Below are positions 1 to 14,332 of a stretch of DNA of 64,000 nt, one piece after another. Under the pieces are notes generated by a model. It saw only the letters and a list, made by a program, of their open reading frames with translations, ran no database searches and was not told where the DNA came from. The first letter of the stretch is position 1; the number at the start of each line of letters is the position of its first letter. Source of the DNA: Hericium rajendrae (Eukaryota; Basidiomycota; Agaricomycetes; Russulales; Hericiaceae); contig CM065887.1 of NCBI GenBank assembly GCA_033439255.1, positions 1,116,001 to 1,180,000 of the forward strand, read 5' to 3'. The position numbers and the translations under genes are program-made.

Positions 1-206
1 GTATCAATTATCCATATACCATAAGGCTTGCATGCATTCTCGGATACTATTCTCTCTTCAAATGGAAGATATATCTGCTTTATGATGACAGCTTAGCTTT
101 GCAAGACTCAAGAGGACTGAGATCATGGACAGCTATTCCAATCAATGCCAGTGACTATTATACAATATTGTAGATAAAAATATAGGATTAGCTACCAGTT
201 AGATGA

Positions 207-3053
207 CTATGATACAGACATTTTTGTGAGCCTATGAACTGCTTTAGCTGAAGATTGTGTACAAATTATAGAGGCACTTACCACTCTGTCTGTACTTCTG
301 TAAGTATTGAAATCCTGAGGATGATTGTTAGACAACTTCAAGATGTGAAGAACAAGAAGTACATACTGTAACTGCCTGCCCTCTTCAATCTCATGAAATA
401 CCACCCATCCTGACCTTGGTTTTCGGGTGAACAGAACAGAATTGGGATGAACTCGCAAGATCTGATGTTATCAGTACAAGCCCTGAGTCGAAGAAAGGGA
501 TAAATTTACCTTTCCACCACGAAGCAGCTGATATGTGCCATCACCCCTCCATCTTGCTATATTCTGCCAGAAGCTTCTGGCTATGCATTGCTGGATCCTC
601 TTGGCATCTCCTTCACAGCTCTGAGTAGGAAGCTTGAATCTCTCCATATACCTTTTGAGCTGTGATCTTATGGAGATGGCTCTGGAGAGAGCTCTGAAAT
701 TTAATCCATGAGATTTGCACCAGGAAGATGATTTTCCATATTTGCTGAAGGCATTGTATACTGGTAGAAGATTGAGCAAATGTTTGACACCATAAATTAT
801 GTGAAACCCACCATTTAGTAGTGTGAGATGGTCCTATTCAAGAAAATTGTTGTCAGCTCAGCAGATGAGAAATGGAAAATACATACCCCTTCTTCAGCAG
901 TGAATTTTCTGTGCTCCAACTCAATTAAAGTCTCACTGTGCCCTGGAGTAATGAAGACATTCTAGAAAAGTTTTACTTTTAAGGCAACACATTCCTCGCA
1001 TCGTGGTAAGGTGAGCTTACCTGTACAGCCACCATGGCAGCAATGGTGAGGATCTCTTCCCCGCACTTGTAGTCTTCCGAGTTAAATAACTGGTCATCCA
1101 TTAAGATTTTAGACAGTATCGCCATTAAGAATTCCCACATACCATAGATGCAACTTTAATATCCGTAGGCAGCTCAGCTACTTTCCGGCCCATCTGGGTC
1201 AAATGGCCATCAGAATCAATGATCTTCGATTCAGTCAATACATCGAGTGCATATGCGATATTCGCAGAGGGCGGTATCGTGAGCCATTCCAACTTCATCA
1301 GGTTGTCGATTCCCAGTGCCTTGAGGTGAAGGATTGGCAGCGTGAGGTCAGTGTGCACGACTTCGGGCGCGGAGAGCTGCGGGAGGGCTTTGAAGGCGGA
1401 TTCGGGGTAGAGGCGGTAGCAGATGCCGCGCGAGGTACGTCCGGCTCTGCCGGCGCGCTGGATTGCGGAGGCTTGGGAGATCGGAACGATGGATAGCAGC
1501 GATATGGCACTCGATGAATCGAACGTGCGAATCTATCACAAGGGCATACTGAGATTGCTAGGAGAGACCAGCGAGAAATACGTACCTTTACATGCCCACA
1601 ATCAATGACGAATTTAATTCCGTCGATGGTGACGCTAGTCTGAAGTTCCAGTGCACATGAGCTCACAGTTTGCTCGATGAATCGGAACAGCATACCTCGG
1701 CGATGTTCGTTGCGATGATTGCCTTGCGTGTGCCTGGCGCTGCTGGCTCGAAGATCTTCATCTGCTCGGCCATTGAAAGGCCAGCATGAAGTGGCAGAGG
1801 CACCAATTGATAGCGGGACTTCGACAACCTGAAGAACACCGCGATGAGGACATGAAGACGAAAAAAATATGATTTTTACTTCGGAAGCAAGTCCAATAAC
1901 TCTTCCAAACATTGATCTATCTCTTCTCTGCCGGTCAGGAAGACGAGGATATCGCCCGGTCCTTGCTAAATCCGATGCGCGTTAATTCACGAAAAGATGG
2001 CTTAGACAGATTGGCTTGCCTTTATGTGAATATCTTCAATTAAGCTAGGAATTATCTCCACGTAATTCGGCGTAGGCTCCTGCAGATATGCGACTTGAAC
2101 TGGATATGTACGCCCCTCCAGACTGATAATCGTCGCCGCATTGGGACCGGCATTCGATGCGAAGTAGTCCTGCATGGCAGTCGCATCCAGTGTTGCGGAT
2201 GAAACTATGAGCCTGAGTGCAGGACGCCTCTGGCATATTCTATAGCGATATATGTTAATATTGGAAAGGTAAACTGTGGATTCAGACGAACTTCTTAAGG
2301 ATGGCAAGTAAAAGATCGGTATAGACGCTGCGTTCATGTGCTTCGTCAACCTGAGGGCGCATATAATGAGTCCGTGGCTGAGGAGATAGCTGCGTCAATG
2401 CGTACCATTATTACACTATACCGGCTCAGAAGCGGGTCTATAAGTGCTTCGCGGAACAGCATCCCGTCGGTCATGTAGCATATACGCGTTCGTTCCTTGT
2501 TGCTAACGTCCTCAAAGCGGACGGTGTACCCAACCTGTAGCAGAGCAATGTAAGTGATACATACCAGCGCGTAGAAGATACAACGCACCTCATCCCCCAG
2601 CTCCGTTCCGACTTCGACTGCTACACGCGTAGCGACTGATGTAGCTGCGACGCGACGAGGTTGAGTACATGCAATCACATTGCCGTCGGATGCCCATCCT
2701 GCCTCGTAGAGAAATTGGGGAATCTCTACGACGGAATTAGCGAATTAGATGCGTATGAAGAAGCCGGTGCGTACGGGTTGTCTTTCCACAACCTGTCTCA
2801 GCAACGACGACTGTGACCTGGTAGTTCTCCACGCAGTATAGTATTTTGTCCCCTAGAGCAATATGTCAGGTGTTATTGGTAATAGAGAGGAAACCGGCAT
2901 CATACGGTGTTTCGCAATATGAAGACGTTCTCGCTGCGCCTGGACTGAGAGGTAAGCCGATATAGGTGCTGAAGGAATGACGCCCTCCTCGGCTTTTGCT
3001 TCTCTGTCGAGTAGACTTCCTGGTCCCAGTGTCCCAGGCTTCCAGAACTGCAT
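207..3053 (-). CDS. DHX35: DEAH-box RNA helicase, DHX35 type
   Basis: Spliceosome-associated DEAH/RHA helicase; it unwinds RNA with ATP in the nucleus. The start at 3053 gives [12 protein letters not shown], matching the family N-terminus (KFWRPGTEGPG in human DHX35). Visible on the - strand in order: Walker [10 protein letters not shown] (~2790), TQPRRVAA (~2660), VDEAHERS (DEAH box, ~2345), SSAT (~2195), [12 protein letters not shown] (~1935), IIATNIAE (~1700), QRAGRAGR (~1455), the winged-helix/ratchet part with LKALGIDNL (~1315), and the OB-fold part with [11 protein letters not shown] (~440). About ten short introns separate the blocks. The C-terminus is unclear: splicing gives ...TEWLTKMSVS, without the usual LLELAPHFY ending, so the last exon may be diverged or lie elsewhere. 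The last 1 kb is AT-richer than the rest. Family call is firm; exact exon ends are not. Confidence 0.9.
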
Positions 3054-4263
3054 GGAACCTATGTCAACTGTCAAGAACGAAATCCGAGAGTCAGTGGTAG
3101 AAACAGGCTCTGAATTGGTTCACCGCCAAGAGAGTCGCGAAGCGGTCCGCACGGGCCGCCACAGGTTAGCTGTTCAAACTTCCAAGGAGTCAGTGAGTCG
3201 TTCTTCCTTTACTCTGACCGTCATGTCACTCCAGTTCTCCATCGATGTCCCGCATTGTATCTTTGCCTCGTTATGAGATTGGCCATCTTGAATGCGAAAG
3301 TGCGAACGTATCTAGTATGCCAAGCCTTCACTGACATGTCACATCATCGCGCGGGTGTTCCGGATGCACGCTGCAGGGCAAGATATCCTTTCTTTCATTC
3401 ATGGTTATCGATACGAACTTCTATGTTCACGGATATCTTCTGCCATTCTGGCTACCCTGGCTTGGGTTGCTCCAGATTTTTTGGAAGATTCTCTTGGCTA
3501 GCTTTTAAGGTCAATTCTTCCCTCGATGAATTGAACATATTAGTGGACCCACACGAACACCATTTTCTTCGATCTCAAAGCACACAACACTGCCGCAGGG
3601 AGATATGAGGCACTACTTGCACTGTACTGCCATCGCTCTTCCGTTACGACTTACGATGACGTCTTTACTAATCTACAACCTTCAGATCTTCAGAGTCTGA
3701 ATTCTAGGCGTCCTTTTTTCCAAGACTCTTCGTGCCTGAGTTCATCGCTACACCTGACATCAGCGTGACGCCGTCAACACATGCTGGCTGCGCCCAGTGC
3801 CCTGGCATCGCGATATCGATGTGGCACTTCCGATGTACGACGCACTTTGGAAACCCTTCACTTGAGTTCGCTTCACCAGTCTTAGCCAACGTCACTTCAT
3901 TTCGACATGTGCGATAGGTGATGATATCCACTGAACTGGGGTACGAAGCTCTTCCGACCGTGTACATGCTCCAACCTCGTGCAATCGGATCACCCTTTCC
4001 GACTGCTTCGCCTTCAGTATCCCACTTCCGATTCTACGCGCTGGCTGCGATGCGCCCATGCACCGATTTGACGCAAGGCGCAAGAGTTATCACTGATCGC
4101 GATGCACCCTCGAGACCGGAGAAAGGATCAAAAGCGATGATGCTGTTCCGGGACGATCTATATAAGACGAGTCCTCTAGAGACAGGTCTCATCAGCTCGT
4201 TGCCTCGATTCGACTGAGCACTGCTTACATTCAACCCTTCACCCTTGACTTTAACCTACCATC
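3054..4263. other. intergenic region, no gene seen
   Basis: About 1.2 kb between the divergent helicase and CBM5/12-DM9 genes. Small open frames on both strands overlap one another and look like no family I know. It probably holds the promoters of both flanking genes, plus possible unrecognised noncoding RNA. Confidence 0.5.
4159..4166 (+). promoter_or_regulatory. TATA box (TATATAAG) of CBM5/12-DM9 gene
   Basis: TATATAAG lies about 100 bp before the ATG at 4264, a normal spacing for a strongly expressed fungal gene. It is followed by a pyrimidine-rich leader (tcaacccttcacccttgac). Confidence 0.6.
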
Positions 4264-5704
4264 ATGGTTGCATACTGGGAGCCCGGCACGCAGTACAACT
4301 ACGGCTCTATAGTCGAGTACGAAGGTGAGCGCCTGTTTAGCATTGGTTGTGAACCCGTCCATCAACGACGCCGTTCTAAGGCCACAAGTACAAGATCATC
4401 CAGCCCCACTTCTCTGAGGTGCGTTCACGACCTTTACACGAAGGGACTGAAAATTGAAAGCTTTCTGTCGTACTTGATAGGGTGACTGGACTCCACCTGC
4501 GACGCCTGCTCTCTGGGGCCGCATCCAGGATGACGACGATGTCCCGCAGCCTCCTTCCGTCGAGCAACACCAGCAGCAGCAACAGCAACAGCCCTACACG
4601 TATTCCGGCCAGCAGCAATGTGCGTTGATTCCTTTTTATTTGTTCGCCCGGACTCACTGTGGCCTTGTAGACGGCGGCGACCACTACGATAACCCGTATG
4701 AGAAGCACCCCGACCAGCAGGCCGAAATTCCGCATGAGGAGCGCAAGAAGAACTGGTGGGACCTGGACGACGAGCGCAAGAAGCAGCTCGAGGTACGTTC
4801 CCTTCGCCCCAGCCGTACTGAACCGGCCATTGACATCTGCCCATCAGGTCGGCGGAGGTCTCCTCGCCGGCGCAGCTCTCCTTGCTGGCGGTTACGCGGC
4901 CTACCATCACCATGAGAAGACCGAGGAACAGGTGAGCTCGTTGGTCTTTCTTCATCTGCTTTTGGTCGTTTCTGACTTGGCCATCTGTCCTAAACAGAAG
5001 AAGGCAACGGCCTGGGGGCTCCAGGGCTGGCTCAAGGAGGCGCAGGACCGCACCAACCTGTACCGTCGCAACGGCCCGCAGGGCCCCACGACCTGGGTGC
5101 TCGTCCAGGGCAAGGACATCCCGCCCGGTGCCCTCGTCGGCGGCCAGGAACACGGGCAGCCTCTGTACATCGCCAGGGCGTTCGTCGACGGCGGCATCCG
5201 TGAGTCTGCGTTCGCTATGTCCTAGGGGTGATCTCGCTGACTGGATGGGCATCGACAGAGGTAGGCAAGGCTTCGCAGCGCTTTTCCAAGGGTGGCGTGT
5301 TCGGCTTCAGGCACAAGGAGATCGAGGTATTCCGTCCACGCTACGCGAGTCCGTTCGTGTCTGGCTCACATCCGTTATGCAGCTGCCCACCTATGAGGTC
5401 CTCCTCGGCGACCCGCGTGCTGTGCGGTGGGTCCCCGCGCACAAGACCCTCTCTGTCCAGAACCTCGAAGGCCTGCGACCGGTAGAGGGTGGGCGTGAGG
5501 ACGACGGCACTCCGCTCTTCATTGCGCAGGCTGACGCCCACGGCGGCGTGCATCCTGGCAAGTGCAGCGAGAAGCTTGGCGGTGCGTACATCTCGTACGG
5601 CGGCACTGAGGAGGAACAGAAGGTGCGTCTTCTGGAAGTTTCGTCGCGCGACGGCCTCTCATGTTGTTGGTGTTTAGAACTACCGGGTCCTGTGCTACGT
5701 TTGA
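4264..5704 (+). CDS. CBM5/12-like chitin-binding domain + DM9 repeat protein (DUF3421)
   Basis: The N-terminus (MVAYWEPGTQYNYGSIVEYEG, then HKYKIIQPH and GDWTPPATPALWGR after the first intron) is a CBM5/12 fold signature, a module that binds chitin-like sugars. Next come a Gln-rich linker, an acidic/basic helix (EERKKNWWDLDDERKK), a glycine-zipper-like stretch GGGLLAGAALLAGGYAAYHH, and then DM9-type repeats (PLYIARAFVDGGIQVGKA; ELPTYEVLLGDPRAVRWV; PLFIAQADAHGGVHPGK). DM9 domains bind mannose in animals; the fungal role is not known. No signal peptide is seen, so it is probably intracellular or released without the classical route. At least six short introns. The end NYRVLCYV-stop follows an acceptor at 5677. 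Its 3' end faces that of PPT1, 331 bp away. Confidence 0.82.
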
Positions 5705-6035
5705 TTGAGGGATTGCTGCTGTGCGATTGGGTTACGACTGAAATGACGATGTTTGAAGATCAGTGTTGTACACCATGATGTATTACATAGTATCAAGCAG
5801 AATTGCTCTCGAAGCAGAACAGATGCGAAATTAGGGATATATGCGTCAATAAGAGACATGACAATGGAATGCAGGTATTTCCAAATGCTCAAGCACGGCG
5901 TATGCGCAGACCATAAATAACGCAGAACAGGTCCAATCTGCTGTTCAATATCCATAATACAACAGCAATACACCTGACCGCAATCAAGAGAAAGCGTTGC
6001 ACCCACAATGCTAGTGTTCTTCCCATTTATTCCAT
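5705..6035. other. short convergent intergenic region
   Basis: 331 bp between two gene 3' ends. AT-richer than the exons beside it and without an open frame of note. It probably holds both polyadenylation regions. Confidence 0.5.
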
Positions 6036-7249
6036 TCATACGGTACCTCCAACATACCGCTTGACGATCGGCTCCCAGCACTTCTTCGGCAGCTGCATGT
6101 GCTCGCCATCGCACGTCGTCAGCACCACGCCGTCCTTCTCGTCGAGCGCCCGCAGGCCAATCCAATCCTCGACGTACAGCGGCTGCACGCGCATGGGCAC
6201 GATGGTCTTCTCGTCTGCAGCATCGTCGGTGTCTGGCGCGTACGAGCCGAACCAGGCGCTCTCCTTCGGCACGACGGTTTTGTCCTGGGCAAACATCACC
6301 AGAACCAGCTTGTTCAGCGACGCGAAGTTCGTTGCGTAGGTCGTGTTGCGCTGCGAAGGTTTGGGTAACTCGTTATTGATAGACGTAAGAAAATGGTTCG
6401 CTTCGAGATAAAGGTCAAGCTGAGAGGCATCGCGGTAATACTGAGCCTAATGAGTGATGCGGAATGTGCGTCAGTACAGAAGCACATAGACGCGAGGATG
6501 CGGAAATGCGAACCTGCACGAGGTGTTTCTGCGCCCAGGCTGCATAGACGCTCTTCTTCGCCGTACTCCGTGCAATTTGGCACAGGACATCGAAGGGACG
6601 GCAGCCAGGCAGGTCAGACACGCCCATGTGCTGAGCGCCGAACGTGATCAAATTGTGCACAGGTGGGGAATTGTACCGCTCGATATAGGCGCGTAGAAAT
6701 TGGCCTCCTGCGATGGCGACGGGTCAATTCGGTGGCAGGTGACAGTTCAAAGTTAGATGCTGTTACCTTGTGAGAAACCCAAGGCGTCGAAGCCATCTTT
6801 CAGATCCTCGATACCACGCAGCTGTTCAGCGACCAATTCAACTTGCTCATTAACATCTCCATACTGTAGATGAAGAATTAAAATTCTGATGACCGTGAAG
6901 AGAAAAGCAATCCGACGCACGAATCCGGCGCGCTGGTCCTTGTCTTGGTCCTCTTCGATATAAATGGAATGAACGAATATCCCGGGGTGAATGTCTTTGA
7001 TCATGGACTGAAACTCGACCATGCCTGCTGATGCATAAGAATCACCTGTGCGAGCAGACATCAAGTCACCACTGAGGCAGTACATACTACATGCCAGCGG
7101 ATCATACCCATCCCATGCCAGAGCACCAATGGTCTTGGGGTTGGACTCGGTGTGACGAAAACATCTTGCACAGTTGCTGGCGAGGCATAGGTCTGTACCG
7201 GGGAGAAGATGAAAATGGACAATGTCAGGGATAAGAGGTCGCGGAGCAT
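6036..7249 (-). CDS. PPT1: palmitoyl-protein thioesterase 1
   Basis: Lysosomal/vacuolar alpha/beta hydrolase that removes thioester-linked palmitate from cysteines during protein breakdown. The start at 7249 gives a signal peptide (MLRDLLSLTLSIFIFSPVQTYA). Then come PLVLWHGMGDSYAS with the oxyanion-loop HGMGD, HSIYIEEDQDKDQRAGF, and the nucleophile elbow GFSQG joined by splicing to GQFLRAYIERYNSPP. Next are NLITFGAQHMGVSDLPGC, a lid-like middle, MFAQDKTVVPKESAWFG, and the catalytic His in CDGEHMQL. All parts of the Ser-Asp-His machinery are visible. Six or seven short introns. Stop at 6036 after RYVGGTV. Length is close to animal PPT1 (~300 residues). A solid family call. Confidence 0.93.
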
Positions 7250-7657
7250 GGCGGCTGACTGGTGGATTCCCAAGACTGCCGAGTCTGAATTTTGATTTGG
7301 ACCGGGAAAGAGCTTGAGATTGTGTATTTTTATATCGCAAGGAATGGCATACCTTGAGTTTATGACTACGTACTGGTTTCGTCTATGTTTGAGGGAACAG
7401 TAGGGGATATCAACGCGTACTTAGCAGCAGGCTGCTACTTAGTCACGGCGTCAAAGAAGGCCTATAAATCAGAGAAAATCAGTACCATAATCCCGTCGAT
7501 GAACTTTCAGGATGAATTTAAAAAGTGTACCTCTCGAAAACCCCTAGTTCGTGGGACCCGTAGCGGCGTACTGGTAGTTACAATGAACGTTGGTCGAGCA
7601 GAACTGCCGTCCTCCGCGGGCGTCTAGCGTCGACGCGCGCCTGCGCGCTCTCATCAC

Positions 7658-8591
7658 ATGACCAGACGCGTCGCGTCGCGTCTCTTCGATTTCACCGCCC
7701 GGTGTGTCCAGACCGCCTTGTATCGCCATTTGGCTCCTTCCGCTAGTGGGACATCTTTGTCCTCGACACAACACGATCAATTCCACCGTCTACCAGCTAC
7801 CTGCTTTACATCGGCCAAGACGCGGCTCGACAACGAGGTAAGTATGCGCGACTGTATGCGCCGATGCGACACTGGTCGGAACTGATGCATATATTCCAGC
7901 TCAGGATGCGTCTTGCATACTTGCTAATTGATGCAATGAGAAGTTGAAGCGGTAAAAGACCACGAATACCCGCATACAGTACCACGGACTTTCAACTTCT
8001 TGATTCATTAACATTATGACATGCTTCTGGAGAATTGACGACGCTGGCCCACTCTTACAGCAGAGTTTAGGACGTTCGTGGCTAACCTTATTACTTGTCT
8101 TCAACTCCCGAAGGTACAGGCCACAGCCCCAGCAATTCCAAGCGAAAGCCGAGGCCCTCCGAGGATGTGGCGATCCCCGCCCTCGCCTCAGGGTCGAGGA
8201 CGGCGCAAGTAGAATTTCTCATCCAGTACCTTTGTCTCGAACGTTCTCAACCATCCTCTGTGCATCCATGTCTACATCGGTTGGAAGCTCAAGTTCACGA
8301 TACGCATCTGGAACAGGTGAGTTTTCGATTTTGGGATGGATTATGGTAAGATGCATGATGACAGATGGTCACCGCACCCTATTAGAAATCCTCCTTTCCA
8401 CAACACTTTGTGTGTTGCGAATCTGCTAATGCCAACACGTTCAGAAATCTTCACATAGTAAGTCTGATGCTTTCAGCACATCATTGCGGCGAATCAGCCC
8501 GATGGATAATTGTGGAAGATATGCAGGCACATACCTGGGTAGCCAGTTGAAGTTCAGCGGCAGGCATACCGCTGAAGGCCGAATCGAGTGA
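7658..8591 (+). CDS. hypothetical protein (uncertain model)
   Basis: Not recognised. A first exon from ATG 7658 (MTRRVASRLFDFTARCVQTA...) ends at a good donor GAG|GTAAGT near 7840. A later exon to 8316 (SNSKRKPRPSEDVAIPAL, EFLIQYLCLERS, LHRLEAQVHDTHLEQ) ends at GTGAGT and joins in phase 0 to 8445-8591 (KSSHSKSDAFSTSLRRISP ... EGRIE-stop). The link between the first exon and the middle exon is not settled, so the 5' part could be a separate leader. The protein would be basic, with a possible nuclear signal (KRKPRP). The promoter area holds ACGCGT and several GACGCG/CGCGTC motifs (7630-7680). Confidence 0.35.
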
Positions 8592-9157
8592 CTTATCCTC
8601 GAGTATGCCATCAGCCGATGTTCTATGTAGTCAGTCTCAGAGCTCTTACTTCGTCGTCGTTCGATGCGCGGCTAAAATCACGGTTGCAGGACGGATTTGG
8701 AGACTGTATCGCCACTGCATCGCCTCGAGGTCCGCGGCGATGCCAAGACTTTGTCCTGCGAAGTCAGCGCGTCTCGGCCTTTACTGGCTTCCGCAGATCT
8801 ACTCGACAACTGCTCGCTTGGATTGGTTTCGTCATGACCACATCTTGGATGCAACAAAACCGGACATGATGGCTTACCAGCAGCGACATCGTGAGGCCAA
8901 CGCGAATGGCGACTGGCAGGTAACATAATTAAGCGGACGTCGACTATATTGCGGTTTGATCAGCGTGAGAAATGCATCATACCCCTGGCCTGGAGGAAGG
9001 CTATAAGGCAGTTTTTACCTCGATATCGGGCATCTTTGCGCGTTTTTGACATCGTGCATGCGCTCTCTTCGTCTTTGTGTCTTCCAGCTGACTCTTTTTT
9101 CGCGCGCTGGAGACCGGCTGTAAATAGCGCTTCTCGCATCATCGACACCTATCAGGC

Positions 9158-9165
9158 TATATATT
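9158..9165 (+). promoter_or_regulatory. TATA box of GT61 gene
   Basis: TATATATT lies 111 bp upstream of the ATG at 9276 and is followed by a pyrimidine-rich tract. It argues that 9276, not an upstream in-frame codon, is the true start. Confidence 0.5.
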
Positions 9166-9275
9166 CGACTCCTCTTTCTCGCATTGACCTGGCCCGGCGT
9201 CTCGTCTTCGCTTTCCCTACCTTCCGTCTGAGTATACCCCCCCTCCGCACCATTAAACAGACGGCAGTCTACATC

Positions 9276-11383
9276 ATGCGCGCCGTATCTCCACGCGACG
9301 CGATCCTCGTCCTCGTTGGCGCCGCGTCCATGCACCTCTTCACCCTGCTCTTTGCACCCATGTCGGAGCGCTCGTCCATCATCGTCAATACCCATCTCAC
9401 TGAGCACTCCGAACACGCGCACGTCAACTTCCATGGCCCTGCAGACTTACCCGACGCACCGTCACCACCCGACCCGCTCTCGTTTCCGCATGTAGAATTC
9501 CAGCATCCCGAGCATCCTCTCCTCTCCCCACCGCCTAACCTTCTCACCGGCCATTCGATTCCCGAAACTATTCTGCTCGCTCATGCACCTGGCTGGACGA
9601 TCTTTCGGAATCTGTACATGTCAAACGGCACGCTCTTCATCGTTACGCCCCACCCGGAGTCCTTTCCGTCAATCGAGAAAATGACATCGACCGGACTTCC
9701 GGCATTCAACACGCCCGAGAGCATTGCAGAGCGTATGCCGACGGAAAGGGACATGGCGTTCTTGACACCGGCAGAAGCTCGGAAGTTGTGGATCGGGGAA
9801 GAAGCTCTCGGGGAGAAGAATAGAGTATTCAAGGTTGAAGGAAGGACGGTGCGTGTCTTGTCTTCTAGTCTCTCTGATATGAGGATAGAGCGAAAACACT
9901 CGTCATGCTTGTATCTGTCGCTCGTGTCGCCCTCATGTCCATGCCAGCTGTTTATAGACAGGCTATTTTCTCTTCACGGAAACGGCGGTAATTGGTGTTC
10001 CTACTGACAATGCTGTCTTTTTACAGCTACTTTTCAACGACCCCAACCAATGTGCGTTATTCAACCCTCGATATCGTCAGGTTTCCTAACATTCCGCTCT
10101 TCTTTAGTCCTCAACCACTACTATCACTTCTGCGCTGAGCTCTTTTTCGGCGTATGGGCCTTCTGGACAGGCACATTCCGTTCCTTCTCACCCACCATCT
10201 TCCCCACCTCCTCGTTCGCCCCAATTATGCCCAACTCGCCGTCCCCGCCCCTTCCCGCGAACGCACCCATCTACCTCGGCGAGAGCGAAAAAATTCCTAC
10301 CTGGACACGCGCCATCTTCGCACACTCAACCGCCGAGGAATGGCGCGACTCGCCCGGATTCAACGCGTACTTCCTACGCGCCGCGTTCCCCTCGCTGACC
10401 GTCGAGACACAGACAGACTGGCAGGACCGCGTGCTTGCGACGCGCCAGCCCGCACACGCCGCGGCACCCGGGCGGCGCACGGGGCCCAGCAAGGCGTGGT
10501 GGTTCGATACGCTGCTGCTCGCGGACCGCAGTGCCGCGCACCGCGGCGAGGAGTGCGGAGCCCGCACGCAGCGCACGGCGAGCGAGCCGCTCAAGGTCGT
10601 GAACCGCACGCTCGACAGGGGCTGGTGGGAGCCCGTGCGGCGCGCGGTGCTGCGCTTCGCGGGCGTGCCGCAGGCGACGGTCGCGATTGGGCCGCCTGCG
10701 CCCGCGACGGAGCTCGATCCGGACAGCGAGCGCGAGGTCGAGTTAAGGAAGAGCGCGAGCGGGCATCCGGCGGGGGATATTGGGTGGGATGGCCGCATTG
10801 TTATCACGTATATCAATCGCCAGAGCGTCAGGAGGCGCCTTGTGGAGGAGGATCATGAGGGTTTGGTGCAGGCGTTGGAGGAGCTGTGTGCGAGGAGGGG
10901 ATGGGAGTTGAATAACATGAAGGCGGAGCGTTTGAGCAAGGAGGAGCAACTGGCTGTCGTGGCGAGGACAACGGTTCGTTGGGTCACTATTTGTGGAGGT
11001 GACACTGCTGAGCTCGTGTATGAAAATTCCAGTTCCTTGTCGGCGTGCATGGCAATGGTTTAACGCACCTCGTCATGATGCCTATTACGCCAATCTCGAC
11101 CGTCATCGAGATCTTCTATCCGACTGGATTCGCCCACGACTACGAATGGACATCCCGCGCTTTGGGAATCAAACACTATGCAATCTGGAACGACACGTAC
11201 ATCTCTCCTCTTTTTCCGTAGCCTCGCACTGACATATCCCTCATTACAAGCTCTATGTCATACCCGGATCCCAAGCTCATCAACCCCAACTACCCCGAGG
11301 GATTCCAAGGCACCCAGATCCCAGTATACGGCCCCCACGTCGCCAAGATCATCGAAGAGCGCGCCGATTCTCAAAGGCGATAG
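9276..11383 (+). CDS. GT61-family glycosyltransferase (DUF563, EOGT/xylosyltransferase-like)
   Basis: Predicted type II Golgi/ER membrane protein that moves a sugar to glycan or protein. The N-terminal anchor (AILVLVGAASMHLFTLLF, residues ~9-26) is followed by a Pro-rich stem. The catalytic part has WTIFRNLYMSNGTLFIV, a spliced segment FLNHYYHFCAELFFGVWAFW, RIVITYINRQSVRRRL, and the family signature VGVHGNGLTHLVMMP across an intron near 10980. It continues to EIFYPTGFAHDYEWTSRALG and ends YGPHVAKIIEERADSQRR-stop at 11383. HYYHF and HGNGLTH are typical GT61 landmarks. The middle (10,400-10,750) is very GC-rich and low in complexity, as in many polypore GT61 genes. Acceptor and sugar are not predictable from the sequence. 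Confidence 0.88.
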
Positions 11384-12038
11384 CTCTTCCTTACGTCTCG
11401 CGAATACGATAACCCCACCGTACGCACGTCACCATCCTCCGAGCCTCGACGGCTCTGCAGCGACCCTCCCCTGCTTATTCCCGCAATATGTACCCCTTCG
11501 GACGCTGGACACTGAAAATGTACCCTTAGCGACAAACAGTATTTAGTCATTCCCTGTAGATTCTGGGATAGTGAAGTATGTATGCACTCAATGGGACTAT
11601 CGGTCGCCCTATTTGATTTCTTCGAGGTACAATTTTTATGGGTTTCCCTACTGTTGTCGTTCTGGGTGTACTTCCATGTTTAACTTTGGCGGCTCGTTGA
11701 GCTCTGGACAATTTACTATTATTCAGTTTTTATATCCCTCCTGTGAGTGGACAGCTGCGACATGGACCCTAGCGTTGATTTGCATGCCCAGAGTGCATGT
11801 AGGAACTCCCGTACTCGCCTTACGTGTATCTACGATGCCATGATCCACCAGTATAATTGACAAGAAGATGGAGATCATTATCGCATTAGATTAGTCACTA
11901 ATACAGGACGAGCATAACACGACGATCGTCATCTACCCCACCCTACAGCTCAATCAACGTACAACAACAGTGCGAGGTATCACACCAACCACACAGAGTA
12001 TGACTTGTCAGTCTATACCTACACGCGATTAAACAAGC
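11384..12038. other. convergent intergenic region, no gene seen
   Basis: 655 bp between the 3' ends of the GT61 and nucleoside transporter genes. Short open frames only, with no family likeness. Confidence 0.5.
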
Positions 12039-14332
<2,294 letters not shown>

